Below are positions 1-12,409 of a stretch of 64,000 bases of DNA, one piece after another. Location of the stretch: assembly GCA_051294375.1 (NCBI GenBank), contig CM119263.1:25387367-25451366 (forward strand), read 5' to 3'. Source of the DNA: Paraspadella gotoi (Eukaryota; Chaetognatha). The position numbers and the translations under genes were made by a program. The notes below the pieces were generated by a model. That model was not told where the DNA came from and made no database searches. It worked only from the letters and a program-made list of their open reading frames with translations. Each line of letters begins with the position of its first letter. Position 1 is the first letter of the stretch.

Positions 1-3000
1 TTTTGTTTTTCTTTTTTTTATTTTCTTCCTTTATTCCTTCTTTTTTCAAAACTTTTTATTTTCCTTTTGACTTTCTCCTCGTCTTTCGTGACGAAATTCG
101 GAGCGACAGAGCAAACCAGACGGCGTAACGGTGGATTGAGAGGCGGTGATGAGGCGGCTGCGGCGGCTGCGGCGGTGACTGCAGCTGCGGCGGGTCGGAT
201 TGCTTCCGCTACTTGATATCATCCCTACCAAAATTCTTTTAACCAAAAAAAATAAAAGAAATTGGGACTTTTACCTCCCGGTCGGTTGACCTTCAACCTA
301 ATCCTCTCGCTGGTCAGCCCTACCTAGCTCCCCCTCCTTTCCTTCCTAGGCGCCGCGCAAAAAAAAAAGTTCCGCCAATTTGATTCCGCTAAGTCCGCCA
401 TATTGGACGTCAACACCAAATCCCCGAAAATCGTCTGGAAGCTAAAAAAGNNNNNNNNNNNNNNNNNNNNNNNNNNNNNNNNNNNNNNNNNNNNNNNNNN
501 NNNNNNNNNNNNNNNNNNNNNNNNNNNNNNNNNNNNNNNNNNNNNNNNNNNNNNNNNNNNNNNNNNNNNNNNNNNNNNNNNNNNNNNNNNNNNNNNNNNN
601 NNNNNNNNNNNNNNNNNNNNNNNNNNNNNNNNNNNNNNNNNNNNNNNNNNNNNNNNNCTTTCCCCCGCCAAGGTTCTTCTTCTTCTTTTGATCTTTTATC
701 CGGTTTTTTTGTGTTATTGTTTGTTTACGTCGTCGACGAAGAGACGGCGCGGGGATCGGCGCCGTGAATTAGAAAGGGGGTAAAGAAAAAAAGAACAACC
801 TGAGCGAAAGGCGGCATCTCCCTCTTTTGACTCGAACGACGAATCGCGCGCCTTTTTTTTCTTTTTTTTAGCCCTTGTATAAACAAAAGCTCTTTAAATT
901 TCTGCTACTACTCATCATTTCTCCGTCCTAAAACGATTTTAATGTGGCAATCACACAATAAAAAGAGTTCCTCATCTCCCGATTCGATCGCCACGGGTAC
1001 CTTAATAAGTCCAAGAAACTATGACGCAGTGGTTTTCAACCACTTCGTCAACATCTAACACAATAAATATCTGCCAATCTCACATTGTTTATGATAGTAT
1101 GTTAACATAAATCATGTCGCAAAACAAAAGGACATTTATGCATCCATTTACCTATGTTATACCTGAGATCACACGTAGTAGCGAATTTATTGTTTCTCTA
1201 TTCTTACGCCCGGTTAACTGGATTTCTCTTCCTTTTCAGCAAAGGATTCTTGTTCCTCACAGTCAGTCTTCACGATGCAATATTACTTCTCGTTTAATTG
1301 ATTATTAGCATATTAATGATGTTTTATATAATTGTTATCATTTCTGTGAGCATTGTTGAGACATATTACGGTATTGTCTCTCAGATTGCTTTGCTGACAA
1401 AAGAGGTGAAAGTATCTCATAATGGCTTTGATTAATTTTAATTAAGGTCGGTATTTTACAAACTGGAACAAATAAACATATTTTAATGTTCTTGGAAACA
1501 TTTTTAATTATTTGAACGTAACTTATGTGGAACTTCGAGATTGTAACGAACGTGGCCATTAATCGTATCTAACGTCGGCTCATACACGAATATATCCAGC
1601 TCTTTGTTTCGAAAAATTTCTTCATTAGAGGTGGGATCAAAATTAGTAACAAGCTATATTTTAAGCTGAAAATTACTTTTTATATATTTCAAGATATTAA
1701 CTCTGTTTTTGAATATTTTTAAACGCAATTTAATAAAAGAATTTTTAAAAACCTGTTTAATAATTCTTCTTTTATCAATTTTGATGCGAGGAATTCAATC
1801 TGGCAATCAATAATTTGGTTAGAAAAGCCTATTTTTGACCCAATTTCTTCAGTGTTTTATAACGGATAGTGACTTGATATATATAGAATAATGCGCTACG
1901 TGCGAAATTAAAAAAACAGTAATATTAATCCTTTTTTTTTTTAATACAAATACATGCTTCCGTTGATGGTAATCCTGCTGATGGTTCATAGTCATTTTTT
2001 TTATAGAAATTTTAGCGTACATTAACTCATGCCGCTAGCGATAGGTATGCGCCGAGCTAGCGCTCGTACTATCACACATTAAGTGATAAAGAAATATAAT
2101 TAAACTCGAAATATATAGTGATAATAAAATACGAATCGTTTTGTCAAAACTAGAAATCTTTTACCACTCACAAGGAAATATCTACTTAAATTTTAGTTAT
2201 TATGTAAAATTTTAATAAAATTATAAAGGTCTAATATCATGTAGAAACAAGTATCGTTGCTATTTTTCATAAAGAAATACTTTCTTGTTATTCTGGACGA
2301 GTTTTAATGCAGTTTTACGTCCTCATCACATGTTATAAGACAGACTTACACCAATGCGGGGTTTTGGTTTCACAAGCCTTAAAGAATTCCAAACATCCTT
2401 TGACCAAAAACTTTTAAAGCATTAATGCTAAGTGGCTTAATGTGTATACAGCATTTATAGCTTTAGTCGATAAGCTAAGGAAAAGAGTAATGAAGGTATT
2501 ATTATCTGAAAATAAACATATGTCAAAATATATAGAAAAATTATTAATTTTCTTTTTTTTGCTTTTCACTGTATTCGCATTAATGAGAATGCACGTTTTC
2601 TCATTTCATATTGAAATGTGCAGTGTGCATGAGATGAATTAAGAAGAAGGAGTAGTTATTTTGCCTTCTTGGAGGTCGCTTTTTACATAAATGTCTCTCA
2701 AATTAAAACTAATCTTATTATAGAACATATGCTTTTCAGTCAGATGATAGGCTATACTATAAATTTTTATAAATTTTTTCCCACTCAAATAAAGCGGTCA
2801 TTATTTTCTCAAAACAATAAATAATTTTTAAGTATTTACGTCGTCGTTATATTCTTTCTTTTCGTTGCCGTTTGTAATTGGGAAAAAACCAGTTTTTAAA
2901 TTAATATTATCAATTGACGCTGCTCTGATAATAAACGCTGAATTGGAAGGCTCTTTAAAAAAGAGAGTCGAAAACATGTACAGACTGTTAAAAGAATCTG

Positions 3001-4175
3001 TCAAATATATATATCGTTGTCGAATTTTACAGAAAATTGTTTAGTTCTTGCGAGTATTCTATTCCGTGAAAGTTTTTTAAGTTCAGCAGCTGTCAAAGTC
3101 TAAGCTGGGTATTCTCTCAGACAATTGAGATTGTCAGATGATTTACGAAATTTGATTAATATAAAATCGGTATATAGGAAAATATTGAAATTGGAAGTTC
3201 GATGAGAATATCCGTACAAATTGCATTAGGGAAAACATTTATTTCGTTCAAATACACATGTCAAATATTCTAAGAAATTCTATGAAGTAGCAGAAACGAC
3301 TGACTTTAATGGCAGATCATAAAAATAAGTTAAAAATAGTTTACACCAACTATTTAGATTTTTTTTTAGATTTCCTAGTAAAACTTTGAAATCGAACTTC
3401 TCTACATGCTTTGCGATAATTAGTGAAAACAAACGTTAAAAAAACATAAAATTTTCATAGTTTTAAAGTCCTCAGCACGCAAATAGTATAGCTTAGAATT
3501 TTACATATCCTGTATATTCTTTTTAGTGATATATTGCACTTACCCTGTATCACAGGTGCCAGCTTCCACAAAATAAGACGAACGACGAGGTTGAGCACAA
3601 CGAAAAACAATTTATCGGCTGTATTTGTGATTAAATGTAAGGAGCTAAAAATTTAGAAAGCATACTACACGCTATCCGAGCTTACTCTGACATTCTAGCT
3701 TCTTGTAATATATACTATATCATGCCCTGTATATATTTCTAATGATCTGCGCTAACAGAAACACGCCATACTTTCGGCCTTCACAGTCACGAAATACTAT
3801 AAGGGAACCTAAATATTGTACAATTGCAAAGCATCATAATTCGCTAAAGTAAAAAGGCGCGGAAATGTTGATAATTTTCAAATCAATTTTGACCAATTCG
3901 TTGGAGATGAACGAATAAAATTCTCCGGTTTTCGTGATCAGAAATAATGTCAGAAAGATCGGGGGATCATTACGACTCGAGGATGGCGAAAAAGTTTTAT
4001 GAAATACGGAAGAGAAAAAAGTGGGCTCAAAAAGTCGCTTGTAAAAGGGCGAACTCATGCCCAAATTAAGGACTAACTAATTAATTGGTGCATTTTCAAT
4101 AATTCCTCTATAGTGGATATCAGATGAAATTAAAAATTATCCAAACTTGATTAAGCTTTCAATTAAAAATAGAGC
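1..4175. other. AT-rich stretch without a supportable gene
   Basis: The first 250 bases are mixed, with a GC-rich run of CGG/CTG-like triplets near 140-200. From about 850 the DNA becomes strongly AT-rich with frequent stops in all frames. The open frames are short, with no recognisable domain and no splice-signal context. An assembly gap interrupts it at 451-657. I see no RNA gene or mobile-element ends here. Confidence 0.6.
451..657. other. Assembly gap (207 N)
   Basis: A run of 207 unknown bases. It has the same length as the gap at 23696-23902, which suggests an estimated rather than measured size. Confidence 0.98.
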
Positions 4176-5690
4176 ATGTATATATTAAACATAGATTCAA
4201 GTCAAGAGTGTCCGTCGTCGTTGTCGTCGTCGGTCGTTGTCACGTCGTTGTCGTTCGTCGTCGAACGCTCGTCCGTCAGTCACGCTTTTATTTTAATCCA
4301 AAACTCGAAAAAAAAGAGCATCGGCGACGAAAACGCGCTGTTTTTTCCTCTACTTCTTTCCTCTTCCTTCTCGTCTTATGTCTTCAGCCTTCTTCTCCTC
4401 ATCAATCTCCGCTTCTTTCTCTCTTCCTTCCCGTATACTTACCCGGGCTTACTGATCCGTTGTGGAGACTTTTCAACTGTTAGTCTTCACTGCACAGTTA
4501 TGTTTCTCTATCTGTTTGGTTTTTTAAGAATTTAAATCACTAGCAAACTAGAACAAACTAAGAAACAAACCAAGAACAAACTAAGAAGCAGAACTAGCAA
4601 CATATACGAACTGTATGTTTCAATTAACATTTACTTTTCCGCTTATTGTTTTTGCTTATTTTCCGCGACGTCCTAAAACTAAATTCTTTATTTTTTGCTC
4701 AACTCAGAGGGTCACACAAGCCGGAGAGATTTTTCTGTTCAGTCCCTTTGTCTTGCGTAAAAAAACTTCTTCACAATGCGAAACCTACATGGAGAGCATC
4801 AAGACATGGAGTGGCATGAAACAGACATCGGAACGCAATGAAAACTAATTTCTCGCCAACGTTGAGGCGCATTTGATCGATACGATCTCATATACTCTGC
4901 TCTCTCTCTCTCGTCTTATCACTCTCTCTCTCGTCTCCTCTCGTCTCTCTCTCTCTCTCCTCTCATCGTCGTCTCTCTTCTGTCTTTCTTTCTCTCTCTC
5001 ACCGATGCTCACCCGTTACTCGAACCCTCTGCATAACCTCTCTCTATCTCTCTCTCCTCGTCTCGTTCTCTCTCCTTCTCTCTCCCTCTCTCACACTCCA
5101 CCATGCGCGACTCGGTACACTGCCTCGACCTCTTCATACCTACTCTTCGTCGTCGCCGTCTCCTCCTCTCCGCCTCTCCCTGCACTCTCTCTCTCGCCGT
5201 CTCTTCCTCTCTCCTTTCTCCGTCTATTTCTCTTCATTTTATTATTCTTCTCTTTTTCGTTGTTTCGGCTTCCTCTAGAGCGGCATGTCTGGTACTCTCA
5301 TGCTGGTCCTCTCTGCATCTCTCTCTCTCCAACCCATGTCCATCCTCTCGCGGACCCTCTCGCCCGCTTTCCGGTTCGCCCCCTCCTCATGGCAGACTCT
5401 GGTTACTGCCTCTGCCGTTCTCCTCCCGTTCTCCTCCATTCTCTTCTTCCTCTCAGCTCGAGCCCGATCTGTTTTCCTTCAACTTTTCTCTTCGAGCGTT
5501 ATCCATGCTCGGACCTCCTTATTCCAACTATCGCGCAGCGGCGTCGAGTCTCCCGTCAGACGCGATGGATCATCTGGGATGGACCGGTAGTGCCAGTTCG
5601 TTGCACGGGATCTTCGTTCACTGCGTTGGGAGGCGAGTCGATTGCTTGTTGTCTGGTCTGATATTCAGTTTGGTTATCTGAGTTTCTGCC
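4176..5690. repeat. Pyrimidine-rich low-complexity region
   Basis: A TCG-triplet patch near 4205-4270 is followed by a long CT-rich tract (about 4885-5240, tapering to 5500). The long open frames here are Ser/Leu-rich translations of CT repeats and run in more than one frame at once, which is what low-complexity DNA gives. I find no coding signal. Confidence 0.7.
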
Positions 5691-8183
5691 TCTTGTTTGT
5701 TTTGTTGTCTCTTGTTAAGTTAGGGTTGTTTTTTTGTCATTTATCATATTGGTGACTAGTTTCATAATTGTTGTATTTGTTCGTCTTTTGTTTGCCTGTC
5801 GTTTCGTTTTAGTGTTTGTTAGTGTGTTTTGTTTTGCTGTGTTGTTGTCGGTTTGTTCAACCTTTGTGTTTTTGCACACTAAATGCGTTGTTATTGGCAT
5901 TCAGTGGTTATCGACATAATTGTCCTTTATGTAATATTTTGTTATTAATTATATTTGTAAGTTTTAAACATTTATCCTCCCCGTCCCGGTTTTTGATCGC
6001 CGCTCCTCCCCTACCAGATCCTCAACGTTGGCTACTCTCACTGGATCAAATTGTTCCGCTTCATCCGCGACGGTCATTGCAAGGGACGTGCGGCTGCCTG
6101 CACGTCGCGGTCGTGCTAGCTTTCGCCTGACAGGTGCTCGTCGGCCCCAGCCACGGTGCTGCGCTCCTTTTTTCGGCAGCCCCTCCCTGCATAAATCCTG
6201 GACGTAGGTGGCCAGACCGGCGGCCGTTCGAGGAACCGTGATTGCGCACGTGGCGGAGGAGCAGCCGATCGCTCGTGGCGAACAACGCAGGCGTGCTCAT
6301 CTTGGATTTTTTGGAAGTGCAGATACACACGATGCCTGCAGTTTGACGTTATGCACGGTCTGCGCCAAATCAAGTCGATAAATAAATTAAACGCAAATAT
6401 CAATTCAATCTTCGAACAGATTTATCACTCATTGTAAAGCTAACGCAATTGCATCAATATGTTTCAAACATGCTATTATCTCTTAGCAATCTCTATCAAT
6501 TAATTTAAGTCAATTCTATCACATTCAACTTGATAGATGAATCAGCCAGTTTAAATAAATCCTTTTAATTCAGTCCGCATGCAATCGAATTAAATAAAAT
6601 GGGAGAGAATGAAGTTCATAATCCACCACTTGAATACAATATTATCATAATATTTAATCACAATCATGTAGGATTTCAACTTAATCCTCAAATCCTCAAT
6701 TCCAATCTTTCTGCTCCCAATCCTCAACCAATAACAGATCTACCATCGCGCGCTCGATTCTCCGTCACGCTCGGAGCTCAATCCGTAACGGTCCTCTCAA
6801 GCCCACTGTCTGTCGTCGTCTCCCTTCTGCTTACTTCTCTTGCCATCCACTTTGTCCGCTTGGGCGGCGTCTGGCATCGCTACCGCCGGCCTCGTAGGGC
6901 TAGAAGTGCGGCGCGTGTGTCCGTCCACTTGTCGCTCGTCGCGTCGGCGGCGTCAAGCGGACGAAGCGTACTTCCCGGTTGCGTATCCTGATGCTCCGTC
7001 AATCTTGCTTCCTCCGCGTGAAAAATGATATTCTATATCAACGACCGCGTCACGTTTGACGCGTTACTTTGCTATTCTTTATAAAGCCACTCTCGCTTCC
7101 GGGGTGACCCAGCTTCGCTCGTCGGTTATGAAACGAATCATTTAGTGAGGTCGGTTTCCAAAAGGGGCAGGAGAGTGTGTTTGAAAAGGTCATCTCTGCA
7201 GGACTTATATCCTCTTGCCTGAGCCAACTTCGACGGCACCACGTCTCATCTCTACTCTCTCAGGTTTCTCTTACTCTCGCTCTGAATTATCTGCTTTTTA
7301 TCCCTCTCCTGTCTCTTTTTGCCAATATTATTCTCTCCTCGGACACGCCCTTTCGCCCAGAAGGCCCCACAGTTAATACAGCAGGAACCTATCTAAGACT
7401 CGTCACGAGACGTAACCCACCGTGAGAGGAGTTTGAGAGGGTGGAAGCTAGCGAAGAAAAGTCAATAATACAGGACCGAGGGAGGATAGGACGGGAAAAA
7501 AAAGAAAGAGGGAGAGAGAGAGAGAGAGAGCAGAGAGAGGAGATTCATCTTTTAAACCTTCAATCCACAAGATGAATCCTCCCTAAAGTCAATGAAGGAA
7601 CCTATTAAATCGTCACGTCATCACGCGCTACAGTCTTGAAAGCGCGGCTCAATGTTTGTTACACTAGAACCGGAAAACCTGAAGTGAAGAAAGAACGGAC
7701 ATATCGGCTGGGCCTCCTGTGCGTATTTCTTTGCTCTCCGGTTGCCGGTTACTTGCTAGCTTATTTCCTTATCTCTTTCTGGGAGCCAGGATACTCACGT
7801 TCTTTCATAGATGCTGTTCCCTCCTTCCTTTCTTAATTTTCAATTTTTTTAAAGTCTAATATTATTTTAGATTTTTCCCTTTTTGTTTCTTGCTTTTAAT
7901 TTTTTAAGCAAAAAGCTATCGAAAAATGTTTGAGAGAGAGATGGTTAAAACAACGGGATATTTTAATTTCATAAGGTGAAACGGCACTGTTTCGACTCCA
8001 CTATTACGCACGTTTCTTACAGGCGCCCAATTCCAAATGTGAGTCGATAAACAGTGTCCGTCTTCAATGCCTATGAAATAAAAATCGGTCTGTTAAATGC
8101 TCTCTTCAAACATCTTTGTTCTAAAAATCAAATCACAGAACGACTAAACAGAAAAGTGAAAAGAACATCAAGAGTTTTTTAAC

Positions 8184-8208
8184 NNNNNNNNNNNNNNNNN
8201 NNNNNNNN
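8184..8208. other. Assembly gap (25 N)
   Basis: Exactly 25 unknown bases, the same fixed length as the gap at 22585-22609. This looks like a placeholder of unknown true size. Unlike the second 25-N gap, I see no repeated sequence on its two sides. Confidence 0.98.
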
Positions 8209-8856
8209 CAAAAATTGAAAAACTGTCAGAAACTTGGTTCCGGATTTTTTTACACGTTATTTCACGGTTAATTTATTTTAACTATTTTATTTTATCTCTA
8301 ACTCGTTGGTTTTTCCCTTGTTTTTAGTCGCGACGAGAGTGCTCTCGTTACCTTTACTTTACAGTTTATTGTCGACTGTCTGTCTTCCTATCTGTCCAAT
8401 TAAACAGGTGATATAGAAATTCCATTCGACAGTTTTTACGATCTTCGCAAATAGGGTTCGATGTATGACTGTAGTGTAGAAAATAAATTATCAGTTAGGG
8501 CATCACCAAACCTTGGTTTTTTGGCCCAAGAATTTTCGTTGTTAACTTAGCAGCGAAGCATTCTAACTCTATTCTAACTCTCAACAATTCATTTAATAAA
8601 GAAGCTATATATCTTGCCATATGTTTAGGATTTAAATTGCAGACGGTATATCACCTACTAGGTGTTAAAATAAAAAGTGTATCGGTTTATGATACTGGTT
8701 GTCTAATGTTCTTATTTTGGCTGATCTAGAATATAAATTATAATATATAGAGCATAAGTAGATACATTTCTACATTTCTTTATTACGATTTCTACTCTAT
8801 ATTCACAAGTTTGTACTACAGAAAAAAAATATATTGATCTCTTCAAACAAAAGGCA

Positions 8857-8862
8857 TTTATT
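8857..8862 (-). terminator. Candidate poly(A) signal of acid ceramidase gene
   Basis: AATAAA on the minus strand about 190 bases past the stop codon of the acid ceramidase reading frame. Position and strand fit; cleavage was not tested. Confidence 0.5.
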
Positions 8863-9050
8863 GGTCAATATTCAATATAAAGCATAGGCAGGATTTATGA
8901 TGTGATGTATATGCTCATTATTCATCGAGACAAAAAAAAGATCTCCAGTCCAGTTTGTTCACCATCGCCACTCCACTCCTCATTGTCCAGTGTTCACTTA
9001 ACACACCTCCAACTCCCACTTAACACCCCCACTTACTTCTCCCACAACTC

Positions 9051-10268
9051 CTAAACCGTGACGTTTCCAGGCTGGCACGGATAGGCGCACCTCCGCACGT
9101 AGCTTTCGATGCTTCCGCTGGAGACGTTCATGAGCGCCGTATATGTCGTTTCAAGATTGAGGACGGGCTTGGTGCTCAACACGTTGTAGAGACCGGCAAA
9201 ATCAGCGTGCCCAGCGACGCCCTTCATACAAAAGTAGCCCGGGGTACGCTTGTTGTCCCAAGGCAGCTGCGGCGACCAATGGTCGGAGTTGGTCTGCAGC
9301 AACCAGGAAACGTTGGACGAGAGCGTCTGCGGCAGGATGGATCGATTGTCCGAGCGGGTGATGACGACGCCTTCGTCGCCAGAAACCCCGCCGAGGATCA
9401 TGTAGACGGGACTCAGCACCGTTACAGACTCCAAGTACTTCCGGGCGTCTTCGAAAGACTCCAACTCTTCGAACAAATGCCGCGTCACCTCGGCCATGGG
9501 CACGCCTTTCTTCATCCCCAGCACCCAGGAAAATACGGACATGATCCCGTGGCCTTTTCCCGCCCGCATATTCACCGACATTGAAAAATTACCCTTCTTG
9601 ACGCCGCTGAGAATGGGCAGGTAGCCCACGAACGTGTTGGCGCGGTAGAGCAGCTTCCCGCCGCGACGAAACTCCAAGTTGACGGCCAACTTGCGCAGAT
9701 ACTCGGCGACGATGAACTGATGAGTCGTGGGATCGACGCCCAATCCGATGCCGAAGTCGACGTTCCTCCCGTGGACGAGTCGGCCGTCGACGCCGCGAGC
9801 CAGGATCGAGGTGCAGGCCCACTTCAGCTCGTAGATGAGGTTGAAGCCGAGGAAGGAGTTGAAGTCGACCCCGACCTCGGACGACGCCGCCGCCATGCCC
9901 TCTATCTCTCGGCGCATGGTGGACGGAAGGGCCTGGCGCATGAGCCGGAAGAAGAAATCGACCGGAAAGTTGGAGCCGAGATGTTTGCTGATTTGTATGT
10001 GGACGAATTGTTTCAAGTGCTTCATCAAGCCTTTGATCGGCACCAAGAATCGCTTGACGATGTGACCCCATCGCTTTTCCGGCGGAGCGTCGAGATCGAG
10101 GACGAACCAGGTGTGGTGTAGCCTATCGTTCGGCGGCGGAGGGTAGGCGTTGACGGCGCAGCGGAAGGAAGGGTCGACGGTTGGCTGGGGGTTGGCTTCG
10201 TCGGCCGCGGATGGACCGTCGAAGAGGGACGTCGCCACGAGGAGGAATACGAGAAGAAGATTCGTCAT
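9051..10268 (-). CDS. ASAH1-like: Acid ceramidase (N-acylsphingosine amidohydrolase)
   Basis: A lysosomal N-terminal-nucleophile amidase that cleaves ceramide into sphingosine and fatty acid. The 405-residue frame starts with a signal peptide (MTNLLLVFLLVATSLF). I chose this ATG, not the in-frame one 45 bases upstream, because a splice acceptor (CTCAG) at about 10283 puts the upstream ATG in an intron; a 5' UTR intron is therefore likely. Residue 152 is the predicted nucleophile and self-cleavage point (WACTSI). HGRNVDFG supplies Arg168 and Asp171, at the same +16 and +19 spacing as in known acid ceramidases. QTNSDHW supplies the Asn near 327. LSTKPVLN and the C-terminal Cys pair (RRCAYPC) favour acid ceramidase over the related NAAA, which remains the alternative. 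Five N-glycosylation sequons fit a lysosomal protein. The coding region has no intron, unlike its neighbours. Confidence 0.93.
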   Translation of the reverse strand: MTNLLLVFLLVATSLFDGPSAADEANPQPTVDPSFRCAVNAYPPPPNDRLHHTWFVLDLDAPPEKRWGHIVKRFLVPIKGLMKHLKQFVHIQISKHLGSNFPVDFFFRLMRQALPSTMRREIEGMAAASSEVGVDFNSFLGFNLIYELKWACTSILARGVDGRLVHGRNVDFGIGLGVDPTTHQFIVAEYLRKLAVNLEFRRGGKLLYRANTFVGYLPILSGVKKGNFSMSVNMRAGKGHGIMSVFSWVLGMKKGVPMAEVTRHLFEELESFEDARKYLESVTVLSPVYMILGGVSGDEGVVITRSDNRSILPQTLSSNVSWLLQTNSDHWSPQLPWDNKRTPGYFCMKGVAGHADFAGLYNVLSTKPVLNLETTYTALMNVSSGSIESYVRRCAYPCQPGNVTV

Positions 10269-10313
10269 GTTCTTTTGTTTTCCTGAGATTGAGAGAAAAC
10301 ATTCTTTAAACAA

Positions 10314-11058
10314 TTACCTATTTATGTATTTAAAAAAATATTAAACTTACCTTTGTGAATTTTTTTTATGTCATCTCTGCCTTTAAAAAAATTCAAATAA
10401 GTTTTCAATATTCTTCAAGTTTAGGTTCTTTGTTAAGCAGTTCTAATGTCCTAAGCGAGGATTATAAAGTGAAGTTGTTTAGTTGTTCATTATTGTTGTT
10501 CAGTCCTGTGCAAAGAAAAGAGAACACCCTAAAACATGGTGCGAATAAAGCTTGTTAGAATCCTTTAATATAAAAGACATTATGGGTCAATAATGTTCAT
10601 GGAATAAAAATTTTTTGGTCAAAATTTGTCTAAAATTTATCCATCCGTTTATAAGCAATTTTTTAAGTAAATAACCTTTGTGTTTTGTTTAATTTTTTTC
10701 CGTTACTCACTAGTTTCTTTCTCTCCCACCTCACCGCGTTTTCTTGTTTCCCCGCCTTCTTTTCCTTCTCCCTCCCAACTACATCCGCCTTTTCCTTTCT
10801 TCTTAATCCTTTATTCTTTTCATTTTGTACTTTCGTCGAAATTTTTTTTTTCTTAATTACCGTTAGTGCCTTCACACGAAATCTTGGATGAATTTTGTTT
10901 TTTTTTTTTTTGGCACGATTCAAAATTGCCAACGGCGCCGTTTCTATAGTTTCTTTCTCTCTGTGCTCATCTCCATGCTCTCTCTCTCTCTCTGCTCTCT
11001 CTCTCTCCGATCTTTCATCTCGTCTCTCTCTCTCGTCACTCTCTCACTGCTCACTCTC

Positions 11059-11091
<33 letters not shown>

Positions 11092-12409
11092 TACTCTCTC
11101 TCTCTTCCATCATCTCTGCTCTCTCACTCCTCCTTCCATCTCTCTGTAATCTTTCATCATCTCATTTTTTCGGCTAACCCGCAATATCTTTATTTCTAAT
11201 CTTTCTCTGCCCTCTTTCTCGATCACGCGTTTTTCTCTAAATTTTTTATTGCCCATATCTTTTTCAGGTTTTCACCTTTTTTGTGAAGAATATTTTTAAT
11301 AAAAGAAAAAATCTTTTTCAGCATTTTTTGTTTTTTTTATTTTGCTTTGCCATTTAGAATTCAATTATTGCGAGTAAATTTTTCTTACATCTTAATGGTT
11401 CTTTTTTTTTTCTTCCTTTTTTCTTTTCTTTTCCTTTTTTTTCTTTTTTCGCGTTTGGGTTTTTCTTTATTTTCGGCTTCTTTTTTTTTTTCTCCTCTCG
11501 CGCTTCCCTCAATCTCGTCTCCCATGATGGAACACGCTTTTTTGGAAAAGCGAGGAGGGGGAGAAAGGGGGAGAGGGAAGAGGAGCGTGGGGAGAGGGGA
11601 GAGGGAAGTGAAAAGAGCGAATATTGAAAGAAGAAAAGGGAGAAATAGGGTTAGGGAGATATGGCTGATGTATTGAACAATGAACCATAAATGTGTTAAA
11701 ACGTTTGGGTGCATGAGAGGTTTTCCGTTTGTGACGAAAATAAAATGGGAGATAACATGTGTCCATCTGTACAAAGCTAGGGGCAAGATAGTCATAGCTT
11801 GTTTATAAAATTAATGAACAATTTTTATATTGGTACAATAGTATATAAATCAGAAATGGTTCGAAGCCGAAAATAACCCAAAGGATAAGGATGAGAGAAT
11901 CAGAAGAGAAAAGATTGTTGGAATGTAGTGGATTGTTGAGTAGCTAATAGCCATTCAAATCTGATTTCACCCAATACCCAACGCAATGTTACGCGACAAT
12001 ATTTGTCTTAATTGAAGATCTGTGGATCCACTCCAACTTTACAACCATGACTTTGAGTCAGAAAAGTCAGAAAAATTGTGCAATTCCACAAACATATTGC
12101 TAGTGGTTTACAAAGTAGGATACAAACCATATATATAATTTTATATATACTAAAGGTCATTAAAACTGTACCTCCTCGCTGCATGCCCCTACTTCCGCGG
12201 TTGCTTCCGTGCGCATGACGCCGTTTACTTTTCTCTAAAAGCCAATCCGACCAATAAAGAAAAAAACTGCATTTCGTTTTTTCTATGGTTGAAAAGTGGA
12301 AGTTAAAGACGACGTTTTTCCGTGATTAACGTTCTAAAAATAAATAGCGCGGCAGGTGATTGAAACTCTTTTTCGCAAATGGAGAAGCCATGGGAATACG
12401 ACGCGAGCG
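10314..12409. other. Intergenic stretch with CT array
   Basis: 5' flank of the acid ceramidase gene, then poly(T)-rich DNA, a (CT)n array at about 10975-11115 and purine-rich DNA near 11540-11640. A fragment of a dispersed repeat lies at 11767-11841. No gene was recognised; the first exon of acid ceramidase may lie here, untraced. Confidence 0.55.
11767..11841 (+). repeat. Fragment of dispersed repeat (3' half)
   Basis: Matches the 3' half of the repeat at 43705-43885, sharing GGGGCAAGATAG and then AATTTTTATATTGG followed by TAC, with small differences. The 5' half is missing. Confidence 0.5.

Larger units (their letters stand above)
5691..9050. other. Intergenic stretch, no supportable gene
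   Basis: Mixed-composition DNA with a short (GA)n array near 7508-7540 and a 25-N gap at 8184-8208. A GC-richer island at 6720-7030 has open frames on both strands but no recognisable protein or splice pattern. The last 200 bases are 3' flank of the acid ceramidase gene. Confidence 0.55.

Noticed and set aside
4873-5681. Open frames of 192-262 residues in a CT-rich region
   Set aside because: They overlap in different frames, are Ser/Leu repeats from CT dinucleotides and show no domain or splice context.
6720-7030. GC-richer island with an open frame ending EAYFPVAYPDAPSILLPP
   Set aside because: The end looks protein-like, but both strands are open, no splice sites fit and no family is recognised; not enough to call an exon.
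9207-10121. Antisense frames over the acid ceramidase exon
   Set aside because: Shadows of the GC-rich coding exon on the opposite strand.
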